From Clostridia bacterium (lineage in GTDB: Bacteria > Bacillota > Clostridia > Christensenellales > Borkfalkiaceae): DNA of 64,000 bases. The position numbers and the translations under genes were made by a program. The notes beneath the pieces were generated by a model. The model worked only from the letters and a program-made list of their open reading frames with translations, ran no database searches and was not told the origin of the DNA. The DNA lies in assembly GCA_017463105.1 (NCBI GenBank), contig JAFTPU010000014.1, positions 62,001 through 126,000 on the forward strand. Direction: 5' to 3'. Positions 51,992 to 59,833 of the stretch are shown in pieces. The first letter of the stretch is position 1; each line of letters opens with the position of its first letter.

Positions 51992-53392
51992 TCAAAGCGT
52001 AACGCCCGTTTTGTAGAACGCGATCTCGCGCACGTCCTCGCTCAGGCATTTATATTCGCCGTTGACCGTCTTGACGATCAATTCGAACAAGCCGTCCTCG
52101 TCCATATCGTAAGCGTTGAAATCGATCCAGCCCGTCTTGTGTTTTGCAAGCCGCGAATTCGACGATATCTTCATCGTCGGCACAAAGGTCGAAAACGGCG
52201 TGCCCCTGCCTGTCGTGAACAGTACGATCTGACAGCCGCTTGCCGCCAAAGCCGTCGCCGCGATCAAGTCGTTCCCGGGGGCGTTGAGTGCGGAAACGCC
52301 CGTTTCTTTCACGAGCTCGCCGTAAGCAAGCACGTCCACGATCTCGCTCGTACCCGCCTTTTCCACGCAACCGAGCGACTTTTCCTCCAGCGTCGTGATC
52401 CCGCCCTTCTTATTCCCGGGGCTGGGATTTTCGTACACGGGGAAGCCCTGCTTCGTATAATACGCCTTGAAATCCTCGATCATCTTTTTGTATTTTTCGA
52501 AGATTTCTTCCGATCTGCATTTATTCATAAGGAGCTGTTCCGCCCCGAACATTTCGGGCACCTCCGTGAGAATCGCACTGCCGCCGAGCGATACAACCTT
52601 ATCCGTGATCTTCCCCACAAGCGGGTTTGCGGTCAAGCCCGAATAGCCGTCGCTGCCGCCGCATTTGAGTCCGATACAAAGCTCGGAAAAATCGACGTCC
52701 TCCCTTTCGAACTTCGCCGCCTTTTCGGCAAATTTTTCAAGGATCGCCATGCCGTATTCGTGCTCGTCCTCGACGTCCTGCGCGTTGAAATATTCGATAT
52801 TGTCCCTTTCGTACGGCGCAAGATATTCTTTGATCCCGTCCATACCGTTGTTTTCGCAACCGAGTCCCACGAACAGCACGAAGGCGGCGTTGGGATTGAG
52901 CGCGATCGCGCAAAGCAGCTTTTTGATATTCGCGTTGTCCTCGCCGAGCTGTGAACAGCCGAACTGGTGGGTAAGCGCGAAAATGCCGTCGATACTGCCC
53001 TTTACGAATTTTTGCGCCTCCTTGGCGAGGCGAATACATACGTTGTTGACGCAACCCACGGTGGGGATTATGTAAATTTCGTTGCGGATACCCGCTCTGC
53101 CTTTCGCGCGCTTGAAGCCCTTGAAGGTCGCTTTCGTTTTGGGAAAGGTTTCCGCGTGGAAATCGTAAGAATACGCCACGTTTTCGTCCAAATGCGACCT
53201 TACGTTATGCGTATGTACCCATTCCCCTTTTTCGATCGCCGTGGTAGCTCTGCCGATGATCTCGCCGTATTTGATCACGTATTCGTCCTTAGCGATATCC
53301 GTCAAGGCGTATTTATGCCCCGCGGGAATGGTTTCCGTTCCGTCTAGACATACTCCGACGTTGTCCTTTTCATTGATAATTACGTTTTTCAT
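51992..53392 (-). CDS. uxaA: Altronate dehydratase
   Basis: Iron-dependent dehydration of altronate to KDG. The 466-residue protein has the N-terminal SAF domain (DNVGVCLDG to about residue 70) and the large catalytic domain with TVGCVNN, THQFGCSQLGED, GLKCGGSDGYSG and TTGRGTPFS segments. The combined architecture is the common one-polypeptide UxaA. Ribosome site AAAGG. It follows a gene remnant and uxaB in one operon. Confidence 0.95.
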   Translation of the reverse strand: MKNVIINEKDNVGVCLDGTETIPAGHKYALTDIAKDEYVIKYGEIIGRATTAIEKGEWVHTHNVRSHLDENVAYSYDFHAETFPKTKATFKGFKRAKGRAGIRNEIYIIPTVGCVNNVCIRLAKEAQKFVKGSIDGIFALTHQFGCSQLGEDNANIKKLLCAIALNPNAAFVLFVGLGCENNGMDGIKEYLAPYERDNIEYFNAQDVEDEHEYGMAILEKFAEKAAKFEREDVDFSELCIGLKCGGSDGYSGLTANPLVGKITDKVVSLGGSAILTEVPEMFGAEQLLMNKCRSEEIFEKYKKMIEDFKAYYTKQGFPVYENPSPGNKKGGITTLEEKSLGCVEKAGTSEIVDVLAYGELVKETGVSALNAPGNDLIAATALAASGCQIVLFTTGRGTPFSTFVPTMKISSNSRLAKHKTGWIDFNAYDMDEDGLFELIVKTVNGEYKCLSEDVREIAFYKTGVTL

Positions 53393-53446
53393 AATATACC
53401 TTTATTTCTCGGGTTGAAAGTATAAGTTTATGCCGTACGATCTGCG

Positions 53447-53632
53447 CTAATAGTCTGCGAAGATTTCCGCATTTTTCGTGTAGTCCGCCTTTACCGATTC
53501 GAGCTCGCCCGAGGAAAGGCTGTCGCCGATACACGCGATCGTGCGGAAGATGGCGCAAAACCCGCCGTCCGTTACGTTCCGATCGAGCGGTTTTTCGTTT
53601 TCGTCTACGCGCATATACTCGTAAACGTTCAC
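53447..53632 (-). pseudogene. N-terminal remnant of an SGNH/GDSL-type hydrolase
   Basis: A 61-codon reading frame beginning with a GTG that has TGAGGT upstream. Its sequence MNVYEYMRVDENEKPLD and CIGDSLSSGE closely fits the N-terminus of SGNH/GDSL hydrolases of Clostridia, in which the Ser of GDS is catalytic. These proteins are normally several hundred residues; here a stop comes after residue 61 and no frame continues the homology, so most of the gene has been deleted. It lies between uxaB and uxaA, where a full-length deacetylase-like gene may once have stood. Confidence 0.7.
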
Positions 53633-53641
53633 GATTTTACC

Positions 53642-55018
53642 TCAGATCAGGCAAACGCCCTTTTTGATTTCTTCAACGTTTTCCAAAACCGTATCGTAGA
53701 AGCCCGCGTATTTGGTAAGGTCCTCGCCCCAGATCTTCTCGTCGGACATAAACCCGCCGATCGATTTTTTCGCCGCAAAGTATTCGAGATACGGAAGATC
53801 GTCCTTGAGCTCGATCTCGCGTTTTGCAAGCTTCACGACGTATTTATCCTCTTTCTTCTCCACGCTCGAATACAGCGCCATAAGGTAGGAGAAACCGACC
53901 GTCAAACGGGGAGCGAGCTTGCCGTTCGCCTTATAATAATCTTTAAAGCTGGGCAGAACTCTCGCGCGCCATTTGGAAATGGAATTGAGCGCGATGCTGG
54001 TGAGCTGGTGATTTAAGTACGGGTTAAGGAAACGGCTCTTGATGCTTTCCGCAAACGCGGTCGTCACCGCAAGGTCTGCGGAAACGAAAGGATTGATCTC
54101 TTCCGTGAGCGTATTCTCCACGAACGCGGAAAGCCTTTCGTCTTTCATGCAATCGTACACCGTTTCCGCGCCGAGGATCAGCCCTGCGGGCACGAGGTTG
54201 GTGTGGCTGCCGTTTAAAACGCGCACCTTTCTCTTTTTATAATAGCCGATATCGTTCGTCAGAACGACCTCGATATTGTGCACGCCCTCTTTGATATAGT
54301 CGGCGATATCGCCTTTTTTCTCGACCGCCCAAAGTCCGAACGGTTCGCCGACGGAAACCAGCTCGTCCTTTTCGCCGATCAACGCTTCGAGGTGGCTCTT
54401 CGTCTCCTCGTCGCGGGGATAGCCAGATACGATACGGTCCACGAGCGTATTGCAATAGCAGTTGTTTTCGTCGTTCCATTTTTTGAACGCTTCGGGAAGC
54501 GACCAAAGCGCGATATATTTATCGACGCATTTTTTCAGCTCGTCCGCGTTGTTGTCGATCAGCTCGACGGGCATAAGATATACCCCGTCCAAGCCCGCGT
54601 TGAATCTTTCGTACAGGAATTTCGTCAGCTTCGCGGGGTAGGTGATATTTTCAAAACCGTTCATTTCGTCCGCGCCGTTATAGCATATCCCCGCCTCCGT
54701 CGTATTGGAAACGATGATCTTCAGCTCGGGGTCCTTTGCCAACGCGTAATAGCTCTCCGCGTCCTTGAACGGGTCGATCGCCGCCGCTACGCTGTCGATC
54801 GCGTATACGTTCTCCACGTCCTTATTATCCTCCACGCCGCGCAGAACGATATGGTACTTGTTGTTCTGCTTTTCAAACCGTTCGAGCGTACCGAACGTAA
54901 TGGGCTTTACGATATGTACTGCGTATTCTCCTGCGTTTTCTTTGTTCAACGCGTCGAAATACGCGTCCACAAACGTGCGCAAAAAGTTGCCTTCGCCGTA
55001 TTGCATGATCTTGATCAT
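53642..55018 (-). CDS. uxaB: Tagaturonate reductase (mannitol dehydrogenase family)
   Basis: NADH-dependent reduction of tagaturonate to altronate. The 458-residue polyol-dehydrogenase-type protein opens MIKIMQYGEGNFLR with a compact nucleotide site, and carries RVLNGSHTNLVPAGL with the catalytic Lys region displaced as in UxaB (KKRKVRVLNGSH). The neighbouring uxaA fixes the substrate as tagaturonate rather than fructuronate. AAAGGAGGA precedes the ATG, and its promoter diverges from an AraC-type gene. Confidence 0.92.
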   Translation of the reverse strand: MIKIMQYGEGNFLRTFVDAYFDALNKENAGEYAVHIVKPITFGTLERFEKQNNKYHIVLRGVEDNKDVENVYAIDSVAAAIDPFKDAESYYALAKDPELKIIVSNTTEAGICYNGADEMNGFENITYPAKLTKFLYERFNAGLDGVYLMPVELIDNNADELKKCVDKYIALWSLPEAFKKWNDENNCYCNTLVDRIVSGYPRDEETKSHLEALIGEKDELVSVGEPFGLWAVEKKGDIADYIKEGVHNIEVVLTNDIGYYKKRKVRVLNGSHTNLVPAGLILGAETVYDCMKDERLSAFVENTLTEEINPFVSADLAVTTAFAESIKSRFLNPYLNHQLTSIALNSISKWRARVLPSFKDYYKANGKLAPRLTVGFSYLMALYSSVEKKEDKYVVKLAKREIELKDDLPYLEYFAAKKSIGGFMSDEKIWGEDLTKYAGFYDTVLENVEEIKKGVCLI

Positions 55019-55052
55019 AGAAAAGATCCTCCTTTCTCTTTATTACACACTT

Positions 55053-55081
55053 ATTATAACCTAATTTTACTTGACATTCAA
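55053..55081 (-). promoter_or_regulatory. Promoter of uxaB-uxaA
   Basis: Minus-strand TTGAAT (55076-55081), 17 bases, TATAAT (55053-55058). Its -35 box shares bases with the -35 of the divergent AraC-type promoter. Confidence 0.75.
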
Positions 55082-55099
55082 TACAAAAAATGATAATAT
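55071..55099 (+). promoter_or_regulatory. Promoter of the AraC-type gene at 55139
   Basis: TTGACA (55071-55076), 17 bases, TAATAT (55094-55099). Back to back with the uxaB promoter. Confidence 0.75.
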
Positions 55100-55138
55100 T
55101 TTATTAAATTACATATATATTGAAAACAGGTGATTATT

Positions 55139-55927
55139 ATGGCATTTATTGAGATCGAGAGATCGGTGCGTAAAAACGAGTGGTCTATGCAAGACCTACA
55201 CTCGCACCCGCACTACGAGATCTATCTTTTAAAGAGCGGCACGCGGTCGTTTTTCCTTTCCGACGCGCTGTTTTGTCTGGAAGCGCCGATTATTATCGTG
55301 ATCCCGCCCCACGTTCTGCACAAAACGGAGGGCGGACCGTTCGAGCGGTACAATATCAACGTATCGCCGTCCTATCTCGACGAATTTCAAACGGACGTGC
55401 TGAACGAGAAAGCGCTTCACGTTATCAAGCCCACGCCGCAGGAGCTGCAAAAGCTTCTCGGGATATTCGACGAGCTGAGCGAGGAAAAAAAGAAAAAGTA
55501 CGAGGACTGTATCACGCGGGCGCTGTTTTCCTATTGTATTTTCACTTTGAACAAGTTGCAAAACGTAAAAAGTCCCAAAGTAACGACGAAGAGCAGTATC
55601 CCCCCGCTCGTATTGAAGATCATCGACTATCTCAACGATCACTACGCGGAAAAGCAAACGCTCGACGAGATCGCGGAACGGTTTTTCATTTCCAAAGGCG
55701 CGTTGATGTACACGTTCAAAAAGCATATGGATTGCTCGCTGATCGACTTTTTGATCTCCCTGCGTATCTCCAAAGCGAAGGAGCTTCTCATCAAAACGAA
55801 AAAAAGCGTGGAGGAGATCTCCGAGCTATGCGGTTTTTCTTCCGCCAACTATTTCGGGCTCATCTTCAAACGGAAAGAAATGCTTTCTCCCGTGCAATAT
55901 CGGAAGCACCAAACGAACAAGCAATGA
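55139..55927 (+). CDS. AraC family transcriptional regulator, divergent from uxaB
   Basis: A 262-residue regulator with an N-terminal cupin sensor (LHSHPHYEIYLLKSG, about residues 21-35) and a C-terminal double helix-turn-helix (about 160-258; RFFISKGALMYTFKKH and CGFSSANYFGLIFKR). I chose the ATG at 55139 because AGGTG precedes it; the GTG at 55130 lies within that site. Its back-to-back promoter with uxaB suggests it controls galacturonate genes and perhaps itself. It is similar in layout to, but not a close copy of, the regulator at 31378. Confidence 0.9.
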   Translation: MAFIEIERSVRKNEWSMQDLHSHPHYEIYLLKSGTRSFFLSDALFCLEAPIIIVIPPHVLHKTEGGPFERYNINVSPSYLDEFQTDVLNEKALHVIKPTPQELQKLLGIFDELSEEKKKKYEDCITRALFSYCIFTLNKLQNVKSPKVTTKSSIPPLVLKIIDYLNDHYAEKQTLDEIAERFFISKGALMYTFKKHMDCSLIDFLISLRISKAKELLIKTKKSVEEISELCGFSSANYFGLIFKRKEMLSPVQYRKHQTNKQ

Positions 55928-55928
55928 A

Positions 55929-55954
55929 AAAAGCGCACCTGCGGGTGCGCTTTT
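55929..55954 (+). terminator. Terminator of the AraC-type gene
   Basis: 11-base-pair stem (55929-55939 with 55944-55954) beginning just after the stop codon and followed by a T-rich tail. Confidence 0.85.
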
Positions 55955-55955
55955 C

Positions 55956-56173
55956 GATTTTATTTCATTTTCGGATACAATGGTCGTTGCCGTACCGATC
56001 GACACGCCGTTCGCGCCGTAATTGACGAGCTCGTCAAAGTCCGTCTTTTGCCGCAACGTTTCCGCGAAATCGGGAGAAGCCACGGGTATTGGGCGGGTTA
56101 TCGCCCTACGCCGTATACGTGCCTTTTTGCTTGAATCGCCGATCGTGACGATCTTATATTTTATCTTCGTTTT
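55956..56173 (-). pseudogene. Possible gene remnant with TIM-barrel-like C-terminal motif
   Basis: The roughly 300-base gap holds, besides the AraC terminator, a minus-strand open frame from about 56173 to 55956 with no ATG upstream (a GTG at 56083 is in frame) and no proper stop before the terminator. Residues LRQKTDFDELVNYGANGV and SIGTATTIVSENE resemble the end of FMN- or phosphate-binding TIM-barrel enzymes, where GA-x-x-V-x-x-GTA is common. Probably a decayed fragment; a chance frame is possible. Confidence 0.25.
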
Positions 56174-56228
56174 GCCTCTTTACGGACAAATTTCAACCGT
56201 TTCGCCCTCTCGCGCCTTTGCGCGTTTT

Positions 56229-56873
56229 TTACACGTTGGCGGGGAAGCTCGTTTTCATTTCCGCAAGCTGTTCGTCCGCGCTTTCCTTTTCCACCGTCCA
56301 TTCTCCGTTACGGTATTTCACGACGGTCACGGACGCGTTGGATACCCAAGGCACGTTTTTCATTTCCGACAAAGGCAACCCTTTCCAGCGGCAAAGCAAC
56401 GTGCGAATGGGCGTTGCGTGCGTAACGACCGCCACCGTTTTTCCCTCGTTTTCCTTTACGATATCGAGAACCGCTTCCCATATCCTCGCGGCAAGCTCTT
56501 TTACCGTTTCCCCCGACGGACACGCCGCGTTTCCTATATCCCGAAGCCATACGCCGTACGAATCCGCGTAACGCGTTTGCAATTCGTCGAAGCAAAGCCC
56601 CTGCCAAGTCCCCGCGTATATCTCGCGCAAGCCCGCCGTTGCGACGATCTCTTTTTCCCGCGCTTGCGCCAAAGGCTTCGCCGTAGCGTACGCCCGCTTT
56701 AAATCGCTGGAATATATCTTGTCTACCTTATAATTCTCCGCCACGTAACGCGCGGTAAGTGCCGCTTGTTTTTCGCCCTTTTCGGAAAGCTCTATATCCA
56801 AATGTCCTGCGAAAAAACCTTTGCCGTTCGCACTGCTTTCGCCGTGCCGTATCAATATCAGCGTGGTTTCCAT
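56229..56873 (-). CDS. Histidine phosphatase family protein
   Basis: A 214-residue phosphoglycerate-mutase-fold phosphatase. The phospho-acceptor motif LIRHGES (about residues 7-13), the catalytic Glu in LREIYAGTWQG and the second His in VTHATPIRTLL are all present. It lies 32 bases after the ParA-associated small gene, so it may be the tail of the microcompartment operon. Alpha-ribazole phosphatase (CobC) is a common label for this family near diol-dehydratase genes, but this locus uses a B12-independent enzyme, so the substrate is open. Confidence 0.88.
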   Translation of the reverse strand: METTLILIRHGESSANGKGFFAGHLDIELSEKGEKQAALTARYVAENYKVDKIYSSDLKRAYATAKPLAQAREKEIVATAGLREIYAGTWQGLCFDELQTRYADSYGVWLRDIGNAACPSGETVKELAARIWEAVLDIVKENEGKTVAVVTHATPIRTLLCRWKGLPLSEMKNVPWVSNASVTVVKYRNGEWTVEKESADEQLAEMKTSFPANV

Positions 56874-56905
56874 CGTCTGAAATCCTCCCGTTTATCCGCT
56901 TGCTT

Positions 56906-57193
56906 TTACAACAAATAATAGGGCATATCTTCGCCGACGCTCGTACGGACGAAGCCGTTCTTTTGCGCGGGCTTTTTACACGTCGCCTTTTTTGTCGCGG
57001 GCTTTTTCGCCGACGTTTTCTTTGCCGCCGCCTTTTCCGCAGTCGACTGTTCCACGGGCGCGACGAGCTTTTCGACGACCTGTTCGTCGGGTTTTTCGAT
57101 CACGTGGCTGTTCTCCATATCGGGAGCTTCCGTTTTTACCTTCGAATAACCGTTGTTTTCCACTCTCTTGATTGCGTTTTTACCGATTGGCAT
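56906..57193 (-). CDS. Small lysine/alanine-rich partner of the ParA ATPase, McdB-like candidate
   Basis: A 95-residue protein. The basic N-terminus GKNAIKRVENNGYSKVK is the sort of short cationic stretch by which ParB/McdB-type partners stimulate ParA ATPases. The middle is acidic and probably disordered, followed by a histone-H1-like AAKKTSAKKPATKK run and a distinct DMPYYLL tail. Its ATG lies inside the last codons of parA (14-base overlap), so the two are made together. Its gene lies in the microcompartment operon, hence the positioning hypothesis. No experimental homologue is known to me. Confidence 0.75.
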   Translation of the reverse strand: MPIGKNAIKRVENNGYSKVKTEAPDMENSHVIEKPDEQVVEKLVAPVEQSTAEKAAAKKTSAKKPATKKATCKKPAQKNGFVRTSVGEDMPYYLL

Positions 57194-57971
57194 ATTCCAT
57201 GATCTCCTTCGTTAAATCGATATATTCCACCGCACTGCGGCTGGTTTTCTTATACGCCACGACGGGTTTCGAATTATCCTGCGCCCATTCCACCGCACTG
57301 TCCACGCGGATATAGTTTTCGAACAGGCGCGCCCCATCCGTGTTTTTCAAGGTCTCCAACGTCTGCTTGAAATACTTCTTCCTCTCGTCCGCTTTCGTAA
57401 TGGCGATCCCGAGCACGTTCAGATTCGGCGCGATCGTTTTCGCCTGATTGCAAAATTCGAACATGTTCGCCAAACCGAACAACCCCCAAGGGCTTGCCTC
57501 GACGGGGATCACGAGGTAATCGGACGCACACATGATATTCATCACCCAACCGCCGAGCGTGGGCGGCGCGTCGATCAGAATATAATCGTAGTACCCTTTC
57601 GCCCTGACCCGTTCCAGACATTTTTTCAAAACGAACTCTCTCTGCCATTTGGAAAAGAGATCGAACTCTATCGAACTCATCAGCGAAGAGGAAGGGATAA
57701 TGTCCAGCCCTTCGATACCCGTTTCCACAACGAAATCGGAAAGGTCTTTTTCCTCCTTGATCGCCGAATGGATATTTTTTCCGCTCTTTGCGTATTCGAG
57801 CGCCTGTTCCTCGTCGAAATAGGAAATGGTGAGATTGAGCTGCATATCGCCGTCGATCATCAACACCTTTTTCCCAAGGGTCGCCATTGCGCAACCGACG
57901 TTGGAGCAGGTCGTCGTTTTGCCGCTGCCGCCCTTATTGTTCGCAAACGCGATCACCTTCGTTTTACTCAT
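57180..57971 (-). CDS. parA: ParA/MinD-type ATPase in the microcompartment operon
   Basis: A 263-residue P-loop ATPase of the ParA family. The deviant Walker A motif NNKGGSGKTT with its signature Lys is at residues 11-20, Walker A' in MIDGDMQLN (about 39-47) and Walker B in YILIDAPPTLGGW (about 130). Such ATPases form nucleoid-bound gradients that move plasmids, chromosomes or large cargo. There is no parB, parS or replication gene here. The gene starts 13 bases after eutP in the same direction and overlaps a small partner gene, which points to microcompartment placement. Confidence 0.88.
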   Translation of the reverse strand: MSKTKVIAFANNKGGSGKTTTCSNVGCAMATLGKKVLMIDGDMQLNLTISYFDEEQALEYAKSGKNIHSAIKEEKDLSDFVVETGIEGLDIIPSSSLMSSIEFDLFSKWQREFVLKKCLERVRAKGYYDYILIDAPPTLGGWVMNIMCASDYLVIPVEASPWGLFGLANMFEFCNQAKTIAPNLNVLGIAITKADERKKYFKQTLETLKNTDGARLFENYIRVDSAVEWAQDNSKPVVAYKKTSRSAVEYIDLTKEIMEYANR

Positions 57972-57984
57972 ATTTTCTCCTTTG

Positions 57985-58509
57985 TTATAACAGCCAAGCG
58001 TCCAGCTTTCCGCCTATCTCTTTCTTTTCCACCGTCGGTTTTTCCACCGTTTTCAACGCGAGCTTTTTCTTTTTTATCTCCTCGTCGTCGTTTAAAAACG
58101 CCGCCAATTCTTTGATCCCCTCGCCGGTGATCGAGCTGACGGGAAACACCTTTTTACAGCCGGCAAGCTTCAACCAACGGGTCACCCGTTCCACGTTCGC
58201 GTCGGGCTTGTCTATCCCCGTAACGATACCGATCGTCTCGCGGTTTACCATACTGGTAAGACAGGGCGAAAAAATGGAATACGGCTCGTTTGCAGAAAGC
58301 ACCAGCCCCACCACGTCCGCCTCGTATGCGTACAAAGCGAGCGCGCCGCTTGTCTCCCGCCGCTCGGTATATTCCCCGGGAGTGTCGATCACGGTGTCGA
58401 GATAATTGACGTATTGCGTCTTGAAATATTTAATTTCTTCGCCGCGCAGAGCTTGCGTAAGCGTGGTTTTTCCCGCCGCCACTCTGCCGAACAACATAAT
58501 CTTCTTCAT
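57985..58509 (-). CDS. eutP: EutP/PduV family GTPase-like protein
   Basis: A 174-residue Ras-like P-loop protein: G1 GRVAAGKTT (about 8-16), G3 DTPGEY and G4 TGIDKPDA. This family accompanies microcompartment operons (EutP, PduV) and has been linked to acetate kinase activity or to compartment placement. The C-terminus carries a Lys-rich extension. It lies 9 bases after the shell-protein gene. Confidence 0.9.
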   Translation of the reverse strand: MKKIMLFGRVAAGKTTLTQALRGEEIKYFKTQYVNYLDTVIDTPGEYTERRETSGALALYAYEADVVGLVLSANEPYSIFSPCLTSMVNRETIGIVTGIDKPDANVERVTRWLKLAGCKKVFPVSSITGEGIKELAAFLNDDEEIKKKKLALKTVEKPTVEKKEIGGKLDAWLL

Positions 58510-58518
58510 TGTTTATAA

Positions 58519-58878
58519 TCAGGTTTTGGTCAACTCGCAGCAAGTATATCCGAGCTTGCCGATAAAATATTCTCTGATCGCCGTAAAAGCGGATTCGACG
58601 GACGAAACGCTGCCCGTTATGATGAGGGTACCCGTGAATCTGTCCACGAACCCGATCTCCGCGCCCGAAGATTTCATTGCGATATCCGCCGCGATCACCG
58701 CGCTTTCGTAGGGAATCACCGTCAATACGCCGATCGCGCTTTTGGTGTAATCGGTCTGCGGATCCAAGCCGAGCTTGGTGTACAGCGTTTCCCCGGGGTT
58801 TGCGATGATATGGCAAAGGGTGATCTGTTTACCGGGAACGAATTCCTGTATGATCGTCATTTTATCTTTCAGTTCCAT
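58519..58878 (-). CDS. Microcompartment shell protein, EutS/PduU type
   Basis: A 119-residue hexameric shell subunit of the circularly permuted BMC fold. The N-terminal extension QEFVPGKQITLCHIIANPGE, which forms the beta-barrel over the pore, and the AIGVLTVIPYESAVIAADIAMKSS-like core (residues about 48-72) mark the EutS/PduU group. It lies between the activase and eutP genes. The 97-base gap before it (58879-58975) shows no gene. Confidence 0.92.
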   Translation of the reverse strand: MELKDKMTIIQEFVPGKQITLCHIIANPGETLYTKLGLDPQTDYTKSAIGVLTVIPYESAVIAADIAMKSSGAEIGFVDRFTGTLIITGSVSSVESAFTAIREYFIGKLGYTCCELTKT

Positions 58879-58975
58879 AATGATACTCCTGTAAGAGTTT
58901 GTTTTTTTGGGGGGCGGTTAAGTTATGCCCGTACAACCAAAGCGCAACGCCGTATTGCGTAACGAGCTCTTTATT

Positions 58976-59761
58976 TCATCCGCCGATTTGGCACTTTAAA
59001 CCGCTCTCTTCGGCTACGCTCAAAAGATATTCCATTCTTTCTTGCGTGGGAGGCTCGATTCCTTTTAACGAATAGTTTCTGTCCAAGCCCGCGTATTTGT
59101 CTTGTCCCAGCCTATGATAAGGCAACAGATGATGTTCTTTTACGCCTTTGAGCGTCGCCGCAAACCTCGAGATCGCGCGGATCTCCTCCGCCGTATCGTT
59201 GAAGGTAGGCACGACGGGCGTGCGGACGATCAGCTCGACGTCGCTTTCCGCGATCTTCTTCGCGTTTTCCAAAATCAGTTCGTTGCCCGCGCGGGTGTAT
59301 TCCCTGTGCTTCGCCGAATCCATATGCTTGATATCCATCAAATACAGATCGAGATAGGGCAAGATCTGCCGTATGCTTTCAAAATCGGCGTTTGCCGTCG
59401 ACTCCACCGCCGTGTGTAAGCCCGCGTCCTTGCAAGCGTGCAACAGATCGCGCGCAAATTCGGGCTGTGCGAGAATCTCCCCGCCCGAAAGCGTCACCCC
59501 GCCGCCGCTGCGACGGTAATAGTTGACGTCCGCAAGAATTTCGGGCAGGATCTCGGCGACCGTAACGTCCTTGCCGACGATTTTTTCCTTGCCGTTTTCG
59601 ACGAGCGTTTGAATTTTATATTCCTGCGATTCGGGATTACAGCACCAAGCGCAACGCATATAACAGCCTTTGAAGAACACGATCGTACGGATCCCCGGTC
59701 CGTCGTGGATCGAGAACCGTTGGATATTGAATATTCTTCCTTTGGTTTCGTATATGCCCAT
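58976..59761 (-). CDS. Glycyl radical enzyme activase (radical SAM)
   Basis: Installs the glycyl radical on the neighbouring enzyme using S-adenosylmethionine. The 261-residue protein has the radical SAM motif C-x3-C-x2-C in KGCYMRCAWC (about 33-40), GGGVTLSGGE (about 85-94) and the TPVVPTFND segment. It has no ferredoxin-like insert with extra cysteine clusters after the SAM motif, unlike many diol-dehydratase and choline-lyase activases; it resembles the short pyruvate-formate-lyase activase form. It follows the enzyme gene by 72 bases. Confidence 0.93.
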   Translation of the reverse strand: MGIYETKGRIFNIQRFSIHDGPGIRTIVFFKGCYMRCAWCCNPESQEYKIQTLVENGKEKIVGKDVTVAEILPEILADVNYYRRSGGGVTLSGGEILAQPEFARDLLHACKDAGLHTAVESTANADFESIRQILPYLDLYLMDIKHMDSAKHREYTRAGNELILENAKKIAESDVELIVRTPVVPTFNDTAEEIRAISRFAATLKGVKEHHLLPYHRLGQDKYAGLDRNYSLKGIEPPTQERMEYLLSVAEESGLKCQIGG

Positions 59762-59808
59762 TAAATTATGCCTCTTGTAAACCCGTATTTGTCTGTTTCG
59801 AGCGCATT

Positions 59809-59832
59809 AAAACGAAGCAGATTCTTCGTTTT
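59809..59832 (-). terminator. Hairpin between the glycyl radical enzyme and its activase
   Basis: 9-base-pair stem (59809-59817 with 59824-59832). On the minus strand it follows the enzyme stop and ends in TTTTAATG. It is probably a partial terminator or stabiliser that lowers activase output relative to the enzyme. Confidence 0.5.
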
Positions 59833-59833
59833 A

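Noticed and set aside
57180..57971. ParA as evidence of a plasmid or chromosome origin region
   Set aside because: There is no parB, parS-like palindrome, rep or dnaA gene nearby, and the gene is embedded in a metabolic operon.
57985..58878. Ethanolamine-use operon, suggested by the EutP- and EutS-like genes
   Set aside because: No ethanolamine ammonia-lyase is present and the signature enzyme is a glycyl radical dehydratase. EutP/PduV and EutS/PduU families are shared between compartment types.
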